Positions 42,879-52,165 of a stretch of 64,000 nucleotides of DNA are shown here, one piece after another. The notes below the pieces were generated by a model, which did no database searches, was not told the DNA's origin, and saw nothing but the letters and a program-made list of their open reading frames with translations. Origin of the DNA: PMG-095 sp037200885 (GTDB lineage: Bacteria; Myxococcota_A; Polyangia; Polyangiales; Polyangiaceae). The position numbers and the translations under genes were made by a program. The DNA lies in contig JBBCIN010000001.1 of NCBI GenBank assembly GCA_037200885.1, positions 2,666,001 through 2,730,000 of the forward strand, written 5' to 3'. The number at the start of each line of letters is the position of its first letter. Position 1 is the stretch's first letter.

Positions 42879-43775
42879 TTAGCCCAGGTATCGGTCCGTC
42901 ACAGCCTGCACCCAGGGCCCAGCGCCAACGCTTGCCAAAGCGTCGAGCACCGACTCCAGGCTCCAAGCCGTGAACATGGCCTTTTCATTTAGACATGTCC
43001 TGTACAGTTCGGCCGCTCGTTGCACGATCAGGTTCCTTGCTGGGTAGAGCAGGACGAACGTGCCCTCCTCGAAGTCCGACGTGGGGTCGAGAACAAGACT
43101 GCCGACGAGGAGGTGATTGCGCCAGAGTTGTTCGAGCGGCTTCTGCCGTAGCCTTGCAAAGCTTTCGGGGACGAAGCACCCCATGGCATGAGCCACCTCG
43201 TCGTAGCGCGCGCGGTGGCGGGCCACTTTGCCACCCATCGTCTCCGCGTACTTCACCTCGATGCCCAAGAACCTGCGGTCATCTCGGGAGGTGTAGTCGA
43301 TGAACACGTCGAAGGCCGACTGGTCCGCCGTGAACCTTGGGTCCGAGCGACCGGGCGAGTACTCGAACTCGACGGCTGTGACTTCCAGGGTTGGATCATT
43401 CAGCAAACGGGCCACGGCGCGTGACGCGAGTCCAAGATCTCGCTGAAGCTCGCCGAACAGGTTGAAGCACAGCGCCTGCGAGGTCAGCAGGTTGTCGAAA
43501 ATGCGGGGATCTTCAAAGACCTTGCCGGCGCTCTTCACCGAATCCAAGACTTCCGCCAGGACGACGTCCTGGACGGTCGGGGTCATGAACGTGGCGAGCC
43601 TTTCCTTCGCGAACGGCATCGCGAGTCTTGAACCGAGTGGACGGCCCCCATGAAGCCCTACCGGAAGGAAATGACGTTCACGCCAGTGTGCTTGGAGGAG
43701 TCGAGCCTCCCGCTGCCATTCGTTGTCGCCCGCCACCAGCACATCGTACTGAGCCAATTCCTCTTCGCTGACCAT
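42879..43775 (-). CDS. PD-(D/E)XK nuclease-like protein, PGN_0703-type
   Basis: 298 residues from the ATG at 43775. The region LTSQALCFNLFGELQRDLGLA, followed by FEYSPGRSD, SAFDVFIDYTSRDDRRFLGIEVKYAE, matches the pattern of PGN_0703-type putative restriction endonucleases. The FD...EVK residues form a PD-(D/E)XK-like site. The family name is recalled, not checked. No methyltransferase lies beside it. It is divergent from the next gene, 97 bases apart. Confidence 0.65.
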   Translation of the reverse strand: MVSEEELAQYDVLVAGDNEWQREARLLQAHWRERHFLPVGLHGGRPLGSRLAMPFAKERLATFMTPTVQDVVLAEVLDSVKSAGKVFEDPRIFDNLLTSQALCFNLFGELQRDLGLASRAVARLLNDPTLEVTAVEFEYSPGRSDPRFTADQSAFDVFIDYTSRDDRRFLGIEVKYAETMGGKVARHRARYDEVAHAMGCFVPESFARLRQKPLEQLWRNHLLVGSLVLDPTSDFEEGTFVLLYPARNLIVQRAAELYRTCLNEKAMFTAWSLESVLDALASVGAGPWVQAVTDRYLG

Positions 43776-43872
43776 CAATATCAGAGCCTACGCGCAATGC
43801 CTCGTCGTGACACGCGAAGGCCGGACAGGAAACGTCACAGGGCGCTTGAGCGCCGAAAGCTTCTAGCAGACC

Positions 43873-44964
43873 ATGAGACCAGTGGAAGTCATCGAACACC
43901 AACGCGAACGCCTTCGTCGGACTATCGAATGGGCCCGTCGAATCCGAGCCGAGTTGCAGCCCCTGCTTGACGCTCACGGTGAACGAGTTCACTTCCGTCC
44001 CAGCTCGACTGGTGTAGCGATGGTGGGCCTGCTTCCGGATCGCCCCCAGCGAGGCAAGGGCGGGCTCACCAACCTAAAGTCGGTCGGCGAGGGGTTCGAG
44101 GCGACGTTCGACGCGCACTGCCGGAACGTCGAGCAAGGCCGCGTCACGGGTGAGAAGGCGCTCCAGAGTCACCTAATTCGCAAGGCTCGAACCAATGGGC
44201 GTCGCCTCGCTTCCTTGAACGAAGCCTCTGCCGCGACCGAAGACCCGGTGGAGCTGTGGTTCATCACGGACGAGATCTCGTTGCCGAGTGCGAATGGCAA
44301 GGTGGTGTGCGACATCCTGGCCCTTCGGCGAGATGGTGGACGCTCCACACCTGTCCTGATCGAGCTGAAGGACAGCCGTCAGCTGACGAGACTGGTCGCG
44401 CAAATCGAAGGCTACGCCGCACTGATCGACTTGCACGCCGATCTATTTGCTGAGCTATTCAGTGCCCTGCTAGGCGAAGCCATCGCCTTCGACGGGCCGA
44501 CCGAGAAGTGGATCGTTTGGCCTGCTGTTGCTCCCAGTGGTGGAGCAGATCCCCGAACAAGTCAGCTCCTGGAGCAAAGCATTCGGCTCGCCAGCTACGT
44601 GCTCGTCGACGGTCGCTACTCGTTCGTAGTTGGCGCTGTTGTCCCACTGTCTGGAGATCGAGCGACCGACGTGACCCTAAGAATTGGCTCGACGGGCGAT
44701 CCCCGCATTGCCGCCCTTGCGCCGATTGGCTGTGGCGAGGGGTTCGCGACCTATACCGGCACCTTCGAAGGCAGACCGGCGTTCCTCGTGGATTGCGGAA
44801 CCATGAACGATCTTCTGGATGAAGAGGACAGGCTCGGCGACAGCGTGACAGTTCACGTCTTCGAAAGTGAGGCGGCGAGGGACCACTACGTCGACGAGTT
44901 GCGGCGTCGGTCTCCCGCCGCCCTCGGGATGCTAGTTACGGAGAACGGCTGGCATGCAACCTAA
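43873..44964 (+). CDS. PD-(D/E)XK-like protein paired with an ADP-ribosylglycohydrolase
   Basis: 363 residues. The central part has a nuclease-like core: CDILALRRDGGRSTPVLIELKDSRQ (D...E-x-K) followed by LVAQIEGYAALIDLH, as in the PD-(D/E)XK superfamily. The N-terminal ~100 residues are basic and helical (VIEHQRERLRRTIEWARRIR). The C-terminal part is mixed alpha/beta and unassigned. It overlaps the ADP-ribosylglycohydrolase gene by 11 bases, so the two proteins probably act together. Confidence 0.6.
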   Translation: MRPVEVIEHQRERLRRTIEWARRIRAELQPLLDAHGERVHFRPSSTGVAMVGLLPDRPQRGKGGLTNLKSVGEGFEATFDAHCRNVEQGRVTGEKALQSHLIRKARTNGRRLASLNEASAATEDPVELWFITDEISLPSANGKVVCDILALRRDGGRSTPVLIELKDSRQLTRLVAQIEGYAALIDLHADLFAELFSALLGEAIAFDGPTEKWIVWPAVAPSGGADPRTSQLLEQSIRLASYVLVDGRYSFVVGAVVPLSGDRATDVTLRIGSTGDPRIAALAPIGCGEGFATYTGTFEGRPAFLVDCGTMNDLLDEEDRLGDSVTVHVFESEAARDHYVDELRRRSPAALGMLVTENGWHAT

Positions 44965-46042
44965 ACTCGACGAAGTCTCCAGAGTTCGGGGATGCCTCCT
45001 CGGTGGTGCGGTCGGTGACGCGCTCGGCGCTCCTATCGAGTTTATGTCGCTCGAAGAGATCCGTCGCGCATTCGGTTCGGACGGCATCATCGAGTTCGCA
45101 CCCGCCTACGGTCGCCTCGGCGCGGTGACGGACGACACGCAGATGACGCTGTTCACCGCTGAAGGGCTGATCCGATCCCAGGTCCGCTACGACGGGCGTG
45201 GCATTTGCCACCCACCTGGCGTGATCCATCATGCCCTCCTGAGGTGGCTCCACACGCAGGGCGAGCACAGCCCAGCGATGCCGACCAGAAACGAGGAATG
45301 GCCCGATGGTTGGCTCGTCACACGGAAGGAACTCCTCTCCGTGCGGGCGCCGGGCATGACCTGCCTCTCAGCGCTCAAGGCCGCCCAGCGATTCGGAGAC
45401 AAAGCTCGGAACGACAGCAAGGGCTGCGGCGCCATCATGCGGATTGCCCCGGTCGGCTTGTTCGTTCGGATTGACGCGCATTCTGAGGGGACAGTGCCGC
45501 TGGCGTTCAAGATGGCCTGCGAATCGGCCAAGAGCACCCACGGGCACGTCAGCAGCACCTTGGCGTCCGGGTTCTTCTCGTTCGTCGTTGCAAACTTGAT
45601 GAAGGGCGCTTCGTTGAGCGATGCGATCAGCGCGTCGAAGCAGTTGGTCCAACACCAGGACGGCTCGCAAGAGGTTCTGGCTGCCGTCGAGGCCGCGCTT
45701 GCTCTGGTTTCCTCCGATGCGCCATCAAGCCCCGAGACCGTGGAGCGCTTGGGCGGTGGATGGGTCGCCGAGGAGGCGCTGGCCATCTCCCTGTTCTGCG
45801 CCCTTCGAGCTGACAGCTTTGAACACGGCGTCCGGATCGCGGTCAATCACGGCGGCGACTCGGATTCGACCGGCAGTCTCACCGGCCAGCTCCTCGGGAC
45901 GCTCTGGGGCATCGAATGCATTCCCCTGCGCTGGCTCGATCAGGTTGAGCTACGCGACATCATCGAAGAGCTAGCTCGCGATCTCGTGGGAGTCACTCAG
46001 GGTGATTCCGATCACTACTGGAGTCGGTACCCGGGGTGGTAG
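44954..46042 (+). CDS. ADP-ribosylglycohydrolase (DraG-like)
   Basis: 362 residues with the hallmark metal- and ADP-ribose-binding motifs: RVRGCLLGGAVGDALGAPIEF, GAVTDDTQMTLFTAEGLI, a GCGAIMRIAPVGL region, and NHGGDSDSTGSLTGQLLG. These indicate a di-metal enzyme that removes ADP-ribose from proteins or nucleic acids. It is coupled to the upstream nuclease-like gene by an 11-base overlap. The pairing suggests an anti-ADP-ribosylation or toxin-reversal role in the island. Confidence 0.92.
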   Translation: MQPKLDEVSRVRGCLLGGAVGDALGAPIEFMSLEEIRRAFGSDGIIEFAPAYGRLGAVTDDTQMTLFTAEGLIRSQVRYDGRGICHPPGVIHHALLRWLHTQGEHSPAMPTRNEEWPDGWLVTRKELLSVRAPGMTCLSALKAAQRFGDKARNDSKGCGAIMRIAPVGLFVRIDAHSEGTVPLAFKMACESAKSTHGHVSSTLASGFFSFVVANLMKGASLSDAISASKQLVQHQDGSQEVLAAVEAALALVSSDAPSSPETVERLGGGWVAEEALAISLFCALRADSFEHGVRIAVNHGGDSDSTGSLTGQLLGTLWGIECIPLRWLDQVELRDIIEELARDLVGVTQGDSDHYWSRYPGW

Positions 46043-46049
46043 CGCCGCC

Positions 46050-47102
46050 TCAACCACGCGACGCCCGAATGGCGCTAAGAAATGCTTCGTGGATCCGCGG
46101 TAAAGCCTCCAACACGCGGCTCGTGGTGTTGGTCGCGTCGTCGAAGAAGAGCACCGCCACCTCGCTCTCGTTCTTGCCTTGGCGGTCGGTTGACGGTTGC
46201 TTGAAGACCGGGCGACCCTCGATGATCGAGAGTACGCAATCGAACTGTCGGCGATACTCGGCCAGTCGCGCCAGCTTTACTGCGCGGGCCGCGTCGGCCG
46301 CTTGGACTTTCGCATACTGCCGAATCGCGAGGTACCAACCACCGGTTCGACGGTCCAGGCGATAGAACAGGCTTTCCTTCAGCCTGGTCGGAAGAGCGTG
46401 TTCGAATTCCGCGAAGAGGTGTTGGGTCCACGGTTTCCCGCCAAGGCTTCGTCCCCGGTATGTCGACCGCCGGCCTATGAAGCTGGAGCAGCTATTTGCC
46501 ACACGCCGCATGAATTCGTACTGGACGAAGTCTTCGTCGAACCGCTTGTAGCCTTCGGGGGTCAGCAGAACGCTGAGCGCTTCACTACGCTTGGCATGCA
46601 GACCCGCGACATAAGTGCTGTAGTCGTCAAAGATGTCGCTGCGTGCGGTCTGGGCCTTCAGGAAGGCGACCCACTCATCTAGCCCGACGACCGTGTATCC
46701 CGCAGCTGTCGCGGCTGTATCCGTGCCGAAATGATACCCGGTCTTGAAGTAGACCGGCACGACTTCGGCGTGGCTCACGGCCTTCAGGTAGCGTTCGAGC
46801 TGGCCCGAATGGTGCGAGGTTTCGGTTTTGTCCTCGATCAAGAACAGGGCTCGCGTTCCCGCAATCTCTGCCTCGAAGAGGATGTCCACGTGATCCACCT
46901 GACGCTCTGGACTCCTAAGAAGCCTCACCCGATTGGGCTCGACCGAGGCCCCCCTCGCTTGCTGCCACAGCCAGGCAATGAAGGACTGGCCGAGCTGCTG
47001 AAGATCCGCGTCGTCGTGATCCGCGAGCGCCGCCAGCCAGCACAGGAAGGCATCCTGCGAGAGTTCGGAGGTCGCAAAGCTGAAAAGGTTGGGTCGACCC
47101 AT
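46050..47102 (-). CDS. PD-(D/E)XK nuclease-superfamily protein (PDDEXK_4-like)
   Basis: 350 residues. FSFATSELSQDAFLCWLAALAD at the N-terminus and VDHVDILFEAEIAGTRALFLIEDKTET (D...E-D-K) match the PDDEXK_4-type nuclease family; SGQLERYLKAVSHAEVVPVYF follows, as usual. The C-terminal half is a long alpha/beta region of unknown role. Its start is 3 bases after the stop of the glycosylase-like gene, so the two are probably one operon. It is convergent with the ADP-ribosylglycohydrolase gene. Confidence 0.75.
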   Translation of the reverse strand: MGRPNLFSFATSELSQDAFLCWLAALADHDDADLQQLGQSFIAWLWQQARGASVEPNRVRLLRSPERQVDHVDILFEAEIAGTRALFLIEDKTETSHHSGQLERYLKAVSHAEVVPVYFKTGYHFGTDTAATAAGYTVVGLDEWVAFLKAQTARSDIFDDYSTYVAGLHAKRSEALSVLLTPEGYKRFDEDFVQYEFMRRVANSCSSFIGRRSTYRGRSLGGKPWTQHLFAEFEHALPTRLKESLFYRLDRRTGGWYLAIRQYAKVQAADAARAVKLARLAEYRRQFDCVLSIIEGRPVFKQPSTDRQGKNESEVAVLFFDDATNTTSRVLEALPRIHEAFLSAIRASRG

Positions 47103-47105
47103 GCG

Positions 47106-47774
47106 CTACTTGGCGACTCCTTCGAGCGAAGCCTGGCTGACGGCCGTCTCTTTGAGCAGTACGGTTCTGAGGCACGAGATGTCCTCAAGCTGCTGAGCCG
47201 TTGAGCGATTCTTCCTAGCAAGCAGACCGGGGTGATAAAGCGGCAAGAGCAAGCGCCCGAACCAGGGGTGCAGTTTGCCGACGGACTCACGAAGCTCAAG
47301 CTTGTGTCGCTCTACGTTGCGGGTGCCGGCCAGCGCTACCCCACCCCAAGTGACTACGACTCGGGCTTCAGCGGCGACGATGAGGCGCTCAAGCCAGGGT
47401 CGACAGTTGCGAGCGATGACGGCTTGCACGGGGAACTTGCCCGCCTTCTTCGCGGGTAGGCACAGGGACGTGTTGGTCACCAACACGTCCTCCGGCGTCA
47501 GGCAAACTGATTCGAGAAGCTGACGCATGAACCGCCCGGTCGGATCCGTTTCGGCATCGACAGTGAGTCGACCCTTGTCTGGATCAAAGGTGTCCGAAAG
47601 GTTCGGGGCTTCGGCGACAAATACGATCCGAGAAGGGCAAGTAGCGTCCTTGTGAAAAAGTGGAAGGGCCCACCGCCTGTCGTCGTGCCTGAAGGTCAAG
47701 CCGTCGTCGCGGCAACGCACGCAAGCTCCTGCCTCTTGGCGCACACGGTGTATTGGATGCTCATCGACGACCAT
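47106..47774 (-). CDS. Uracil-DNA glycosylase family 4-like protein
   Basis: 222 residues. VFVAEAPNLSDTFDPDKGR, then GRFMRQLLESVCL, DVLVTNTSLCLPAK and LLPLYHPGLLAR correspond to the conserved blocks of UDG-superfamily enzymes. Cys18, Cys21, Cys105 and Cys124 match the [4Fe-4S] ligands of families 4 and 5. The water-activating residue block is EAPN rather than the usual GEAPG, so uracil excision is not certain. It lies immediately upstream of a PD-(D/E)XK gene, which is unusual for a housekeeping glycosylase. Confidence 0.78.
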   Translation of the reverse strand: MVVDEHPIHRVRQEAGACVRCRDDGLTFRHDDRRWALPLFHKDATCPSRIVFVAEAPNLSDTFDPDKGRLTVDAETDPTGRFMRQLLESVCLTPEDVLVTNTSLCLPAKKAGKFPVQAVIARNCRPWLERLIVAAEARVVVTWGGVALAGTRNVERHKLELRESVGKLHPWFGRLLLPLYHPGLLARKNRSTAQQLEDISCLRTVLLKETAVSQASLEGVAK

Positions 47775-47813
47775 AGGTAACGGCTAGTAAACCCGCAAGT
47801 GGACGGCAAGCGC

Positions 47814-48631
47814 TCACCGAGGGGTCGACGTCGGCGTCACCAGCCCAACCCACGAAAGGTCTCTACGTTGAGCCAGCTTCCACGAAGCCCAGAACGAGTC
47901 CCGGGTGATCGTCATCAAGCCCTGACCCGCGGGGTCGGCAACCTTCACCGTATGGTCACCGTAGTCGAGCACTAGAACGTATCGACTTTCGATCCCCGAC
48001 ACCGCAGCCTTTCCGACGAGCGCGATCGGCAGTACGTTCCTGCCGAAAGGCTCGAACGGGTCGTAGTTCAGCTTGTTGGGGCGGTATAGGTGTAGCTGCG
48101 CCACGTCCGCCAACGCTCGGAGGTCGGCTTCGATGAGACCGTTAGCTGCAAGGCCACGACCGATCCGGGCTCGCCGACGCTCGTCATTCAAGGCGCCCAA
48201 CAGATCTTTAGGCGTGGTTGATTGTGAGCGCGTCCCGAGGCGGATCGCGGCAAGCTGCACAACGTGGACCCCTGATGCGGACGCGGCCACGCCCGAGGGA
48301 ACACGAAGGTCCGGCATGGGCGGCTTGGCTCGCTCATGCTCGATGATGGCGACCAAGAAATCGGCGACGGCGGCGATGTCGAACGTGTGGTCCCGTCGAC
48401 GTTGCCACGTCCGTGACCACCCGTCCGATGCGCTAGAGACGGTGACCACCTTCGGACGGAGGTCTTCACCGTCTCGAATACGGATGCGGGCCCCCGCAAG
48501 GTGGACCCGTCAACGCCAAACCGGACGCAGGGATCGCCTTCATCGATTCGAAAGCTCAGCTCTTGCAGGGCGATACGTCGGTGTCGGACCTCGACGAAGA
48601 TCAGGTCCCTGACGTGACGAGCTTCGGTCAT
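47814..48631 (-). pseudogene. Hypothetical gene with a one-base frameshift
   Basis: Two frames join into one protein if a base is added in the C5 run at 48491-48495. The N-terminal part (MTEARHVRDLIFVEVRHRR, then GDPCVRFGVDGSTL) runs to the run. Downstream the frame reads GARIRIRDGEDLRPKVVTVSS and continues to 47814. The C-terminal YVLVLDYGDHTVKVADPAGQ plus DSFWASWKLA resembles the end of peptidase C39-like domains, with the catalytic His position not obvious. It could be a real frameshift or a sequencing error. An ATG at 48655 is also possible. Confidence 0.55.
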
Positions 48632-48723
48632 GATCGGGTCGCCCGGAATCGACATCGCGATGGCGAGGTTACCCGATCAGATGGACTTGACGAAGCTAGG
48701 AACCAGGCCAAGCCCCCACACCC

Positions 48724-49359
48724 ATGAACCGTCCAAAGGCGCCCGTGGACCCCGATGAATCCGTCCCCTTGGTGCTCGCTACCAACGTGCCGAAGTCCTT
48801 GTTCACCATTGCAGCTCCGCTACCAGCAACCGTCAGCCAGCACACCGCCCTCGAACACTTTGGCATCCCGCCGAAGGACTACATGCGGATGGCACGTGCG
48901 GGCGCTTTCCCCACCAAGCGTCTGGGCCGGCTCCGCATCGCAAGCTACGGTACCCTCCTGGAGTATCTAACCGAGGGCGCAAAGGCCGAGGTTCGATTCA
49001 AAGAGGCGGTCGCCGTAGCACCTGAGGCGGCGAAACCGTCACCGAACCCACACGCCCGTGACGAAGCGATCAACTGGCTCGCGTCATCTCGCACGTATGC
49101 GGACCATCGAGCACGGAGCGTGGAAATTGCTCGACAGGGCTGGGACCTCGACCAACGCTTCGGCCCTAAGATCTGGGACGGCGAATCGGACCAAACGGGT
49201 CGGCCGAACCCGCAGTACGACAAGGCCCTGCACGAGCAAGGGCTGGACCTCGTGATCGCGGTAAGCTCGGTTAGGTGGCGCGATCTCCGCAGACAGCTCA
49301 TCGAGAGCGGGCAGCTCGTAGTCAGGAAGTCGAAGCGGAAAGGCGAGGACATTGCCTAG
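48724..49359 (+). CDS. Excisionase/HTH_17-like DNA-binding protein
   Basis: 211 residues. Residues ~40-85 (HTALEHFGIPPKDYMRMARA, GAFPTKRLGRLRIASYGTLLEYL) match the MerR-like winged helix of excisionases and AlpA-type regulators. The rest is Arg/Lys-rich and ends in RKSKRKGED; its function is unknown. It may regulate the island or direct excision. It is divergent from the frameshifted gene (about 70-90 bases) and is the only recombination-linked protein I see outside the insertion sequences. Confidence 0.6.
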   Translation: MNRPKAPVDPDESVPLVLATNVPKSLFTIAAPLPATVSQHTALEHFGIPPKDYMRMARAGAFPTKRLGRLRIASYGTLLEYLTEGAKAEVRFKEAVAVAPEAAKPSPNPHARDEAINWLASSRTYADHRARSVEIARQGWDLDQRFGPKIWDGESDQTGRPNPQYDKALHEQGLDLVIAVSSVRWRDLRRQLIESGQLVVRKSKRKGEDIA

Positions 49360-49392
49360 CGAGGTCGCTCCAGAGCCTCTCCTGCTGAGCGT

Positions 49393-50385
49393 TCACCAGG
49401 GCGCCGGTGCGTTCGATCTCTGCCTGGTCGCAGGCAACAACGGCTCGGGCAAACGCCGGGAAGACGGGAAGCAACGCGCCCATACGGCTCCCATCGAAAA
49501 GGTATTCATCGCGTCGACAAATGTACGCGTCGATACGCAGAGCATCGTATGCATCATGGCTTCGAGTTCTCGCGTGCGAAAGCTCGCACTCCAGCCGTCC
49601 TTGCTGCTCAGTATGACGGCGCCGTGCGCCGGCCGTGGTTCGACATGCTGGTGATAAACCGCATTCCGGATTCTCAGTGCCGCTGGCTCTACCAACAGAG
49701 GGAAGGCACATCCCAGTATTTGCTCGACGTCGCGCATCAGCCTGTCGCCGCTGGGCGGCTCGGCAGGCGCACGCCCCTCCAAGACCTCCAGCAGTTTCCA
49801 CACAGATTGCAGGTAAGGCTGATAGACCGTCTCCCAGATGAAGGCGATGGCGTCCAGTATCGCGTGGACTCTGGTCTCCCCACGAGTACCGCGGGTCCTT
49901 AGGATTCGTCCCAGTGCCGCCAGTCCCGACTTGCCATGGCGCTCTGGATGCTGGATGGCCAAAAAAGGGCTGTTCCTCACCTGTTCATGTGCAGCATCGA
50001 TAAGGATCAGCAACGCCTCGCCAGAGGGCAAGCGGGCAACCTGCCTGCGTCGCTTCTCAACTTCTTGCTTCATCCGAGCGGGAGCCTCCGCCCACTCAGC
50101 GGGAGTTATCGTCGCGATGGGCTCGAACATGCGGCGAACGAAGGCTTCGGGGCCGCCATCAGCAAGAGCTTGCTCAAAGGCTGCCGAGAGTCGTTTCTCG
50201 ACCCGGGCAAAGGACGCGGTGGGTCGATTGATGAACGCTAGCGGGTCGGACTGAAAGAGCTTCATCGGACCCAACATCCAGCCGAATGCTCGACGATGGG
50301 TTCGGGGAACGCGACGAAGGTCAAGCTTGGCAGAGCGCATGACGGACAGAGTGTGCGCCGGCCCCGCGAGCGTGGCAAATCGCAT
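49393..50385 (-). CDS. HEPN-motif protein (candidate RNase)
   Basis: I chose the ATG at 50385; an ATG at 50340 is also possible. 330 residues, mostly helical. Near residue 240 is RNAVYH, which fits the R-N-x3-H catalytic motif of HEPN ribonucleases, within a helix (PAALRIRNAVYHQHVEPRPA) followed by a beta-like WSASF segment. The rest is unassigned. It lies 30 bases after the stop of another hypothetical gene on the same strand, and the two may form one system. Confidence 0.55.
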   Translation of the reverse strand: MRFATLAGPAHTLSVMRSAKLDLRRVPRTHRRAFGWMLGPMKLFQSDPLAFINRPTASFARVEKRLSAAFEQALADGGPEAFVRRMFEPIATITPAEWAEAPARMKQEVEKRRRQVARLPSGEALLILIDAAHEQVRNSPFLAIQHPERHGKSGLAALGRILRTRGTRGETRVHAILDAIAFIWETVYQPYLQSVWKLLEVLEGRAPAEPPSGDRLMRDVEQILGCAFPLLVEPAALRIRNAVYHQHVEPRPAHGAVILSSKDGWSASFRTRELEAMMHTMLCVSTRTFVDAMNTFSMGAVWARCFPSSRRLPEPLLPATRQRSNAPAPW

Positions 50386-50415
50386 CCACCCCCGCAACGG
50401 TTCCGACCGGCTGCA

Positions 50416-51069
50416 TCACCCGGCTGCGAGTTGACGAACCTCGCCCCTCTGCCACGAATCCACGAACTCTTCGAGCACTGCCTCCATTCGCCGCTCGAAT
50501 TCGCCACGCTCAGTGACCTTCGCCAAACATTGGAAGAATGGCGGCAGGATCCGCCTCCAATTGAGCTGGAACTGCCAAACCCCGCCCTCGTCGGCGAAAA
50601 AGACAATGTCCTTCTCGAATTTGTCGATCTCGCGCAGGAGGTCGAACAGCAGCTCGTAGGCGATGACGACCTCGGTTGGCTCGCCGCCGGCCGTCTCATC
50701 CACGCAGCGGTCGAATAGCAGGTCGAGCTGGGCCTCGAACGTCTGCGTTCCACCGGATCTGTCGGTGTAGTTGTGCGAGTTGAACGGGAAGGCCAGGTAA
50801 TAGGCGCCACGCAGGGCAGCCTCGACGAACCCACGCACCGCCTCGACCAGAGGTCGACGCTCGACCTGATGCACGTCACCGATCTCGTACGGGTGGGCAT
50901 GCTCCCGGAATACTTGTTCGAGGCAAGTCGCGGGAACGAAGCGCAGCGTGCGGGCGAATAGGACGAGCAGCTGCTCACGTTCGAGCCGTCGAAGGACCTC
51001 CCAGGCTTTCTCGTGGTTGACGGAGATGATGTCGGCCCAGGTGGGGGCGTCGGCGGGCGCTCGCGACAT
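50416..51069 (-). CDS. Hypothetical protein upstream of the HEPN-motif gene
   Basis: The start is uncertain: the ATG at 51069 gives MSRAPADAPTWADI, and an ATG at 51132 would add 21 residues. The protein of ~217 residues is helical with ENLVGIN-free, acidic and aromatic stretches (LREIDKFEKDIVFFADEGGVW; EFERRMEAVLEEFVDSW). The family is not recognised. Its stop is 30 bases before the HEPN-motif gene, so co-expression is likely. It is divergent from the AAA+ ATPase gene. Confidence 0.55.
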   Translation of the reverse strand: MSRAPADAPTWADIISVNHEKAWEVLRRLEREQLLVLFARTLRFVPATCLEQVFREHAHPYEIGDVHQVERRPLVEAVRGFVEAALRGAYYLAFPFNSHNYTDRSGGTQTFEAQLDLLFDRCVDETAGGEPTEVVIAYELLFDLLREIDKFEKDIVFFADEGGVWQFQLNWRRILPPFFQCLAKVTERGEFERRMEAVLEEFVDSWQRGEVRQLAAG

Positions 51070-52165
51070 GACTCGACAATCAACATCGCCTGACCACTGA
51101 AGGGCAAGGTGATCGGCGCGGAGATCGGACATAGCTTGTCTCGCTCGGGGATGCGCGGACGGCGTTGTTTGCTCTAGCGAGGGGACGGCGGGGTCGGGTC
51201 CTGAGCACATCTTGCTTGCCCAGCTTGCGGTGGGTCAGGCAGGCTCCTACGCTGAGGGCACACGACGATGGCAACGGCAGACCAGATCAAGGCTCTCATC
51301 AAGAGCCACTTGGAAGGAGACGACGAGCGGTTCCGCGCAGTCGCCATCCAGGTCGCCGCCCATGCGGCTCGCCAGGGTAGGGGTCAAGTCGCGACCGAGA
51401 TCAAGGCGCTCGTCGACGAGGCACACTCGAAGGCCCGGGCTCGCTCAGCACCGCGACCAATCCCGATTGCTACCCCCAAGGGCGAACTGGCGGGGCTGCT
51501 CTCCGTGTCGTACCCGGAGACGCGCCTTGGCGACATGGTCCTCGACAAGAACATCGAGAGCAGGTTGCAACGCATTCTCAAGGAGCACCGAGGGCAGCAT
51601 AAGCTGAGAGCCCATGGCTTGACGCCGAGGCGGAAGCTGCTGCTGGTTGGCCCGCCCGGATCCGGCAAGACGATGACTGCATCGGCGCTCGCCGGGGAGT
51701 TGCACGTGCCGCTCTATGTCATCGTCCTCCACGGGTTGATCACTAAGTACATGGGGGAGACAGCTGCCAAACTGCGGCTCGTCTTTGACGCGCTCGCCGA
51801 GCATCGGGGCGTCTACCTGTTTGACGAATTCGACGCGATCGGTGCCGAACGTTCGGCGGGGAACGACGTGGGTGAAATCCGTCGCGTACTGAATTCGTTC
51901 CTTCAGTTTCTTGAACAGGACGATTCTCAAAGTCTCATCCTCGCTGCGACGAACCACCCTGAAGCCCTCGACCACGCCCTGTTCCGCCGCTTCAACGACG
52001 TCATTGCGTATTCCGGGCATCGTGATCAAACAAACCGCGTCATCGTGATCGCGCAGTCCGGCGCATCGTGATCGGAGCGAAGCGACGTGCTTGGTTTGGG
52101 GTCTGGTCCGGCGTTGGTTGCTTCCTGTGATGGGACTGAGACGCTACGTGTTGACGTCGGGGTGA

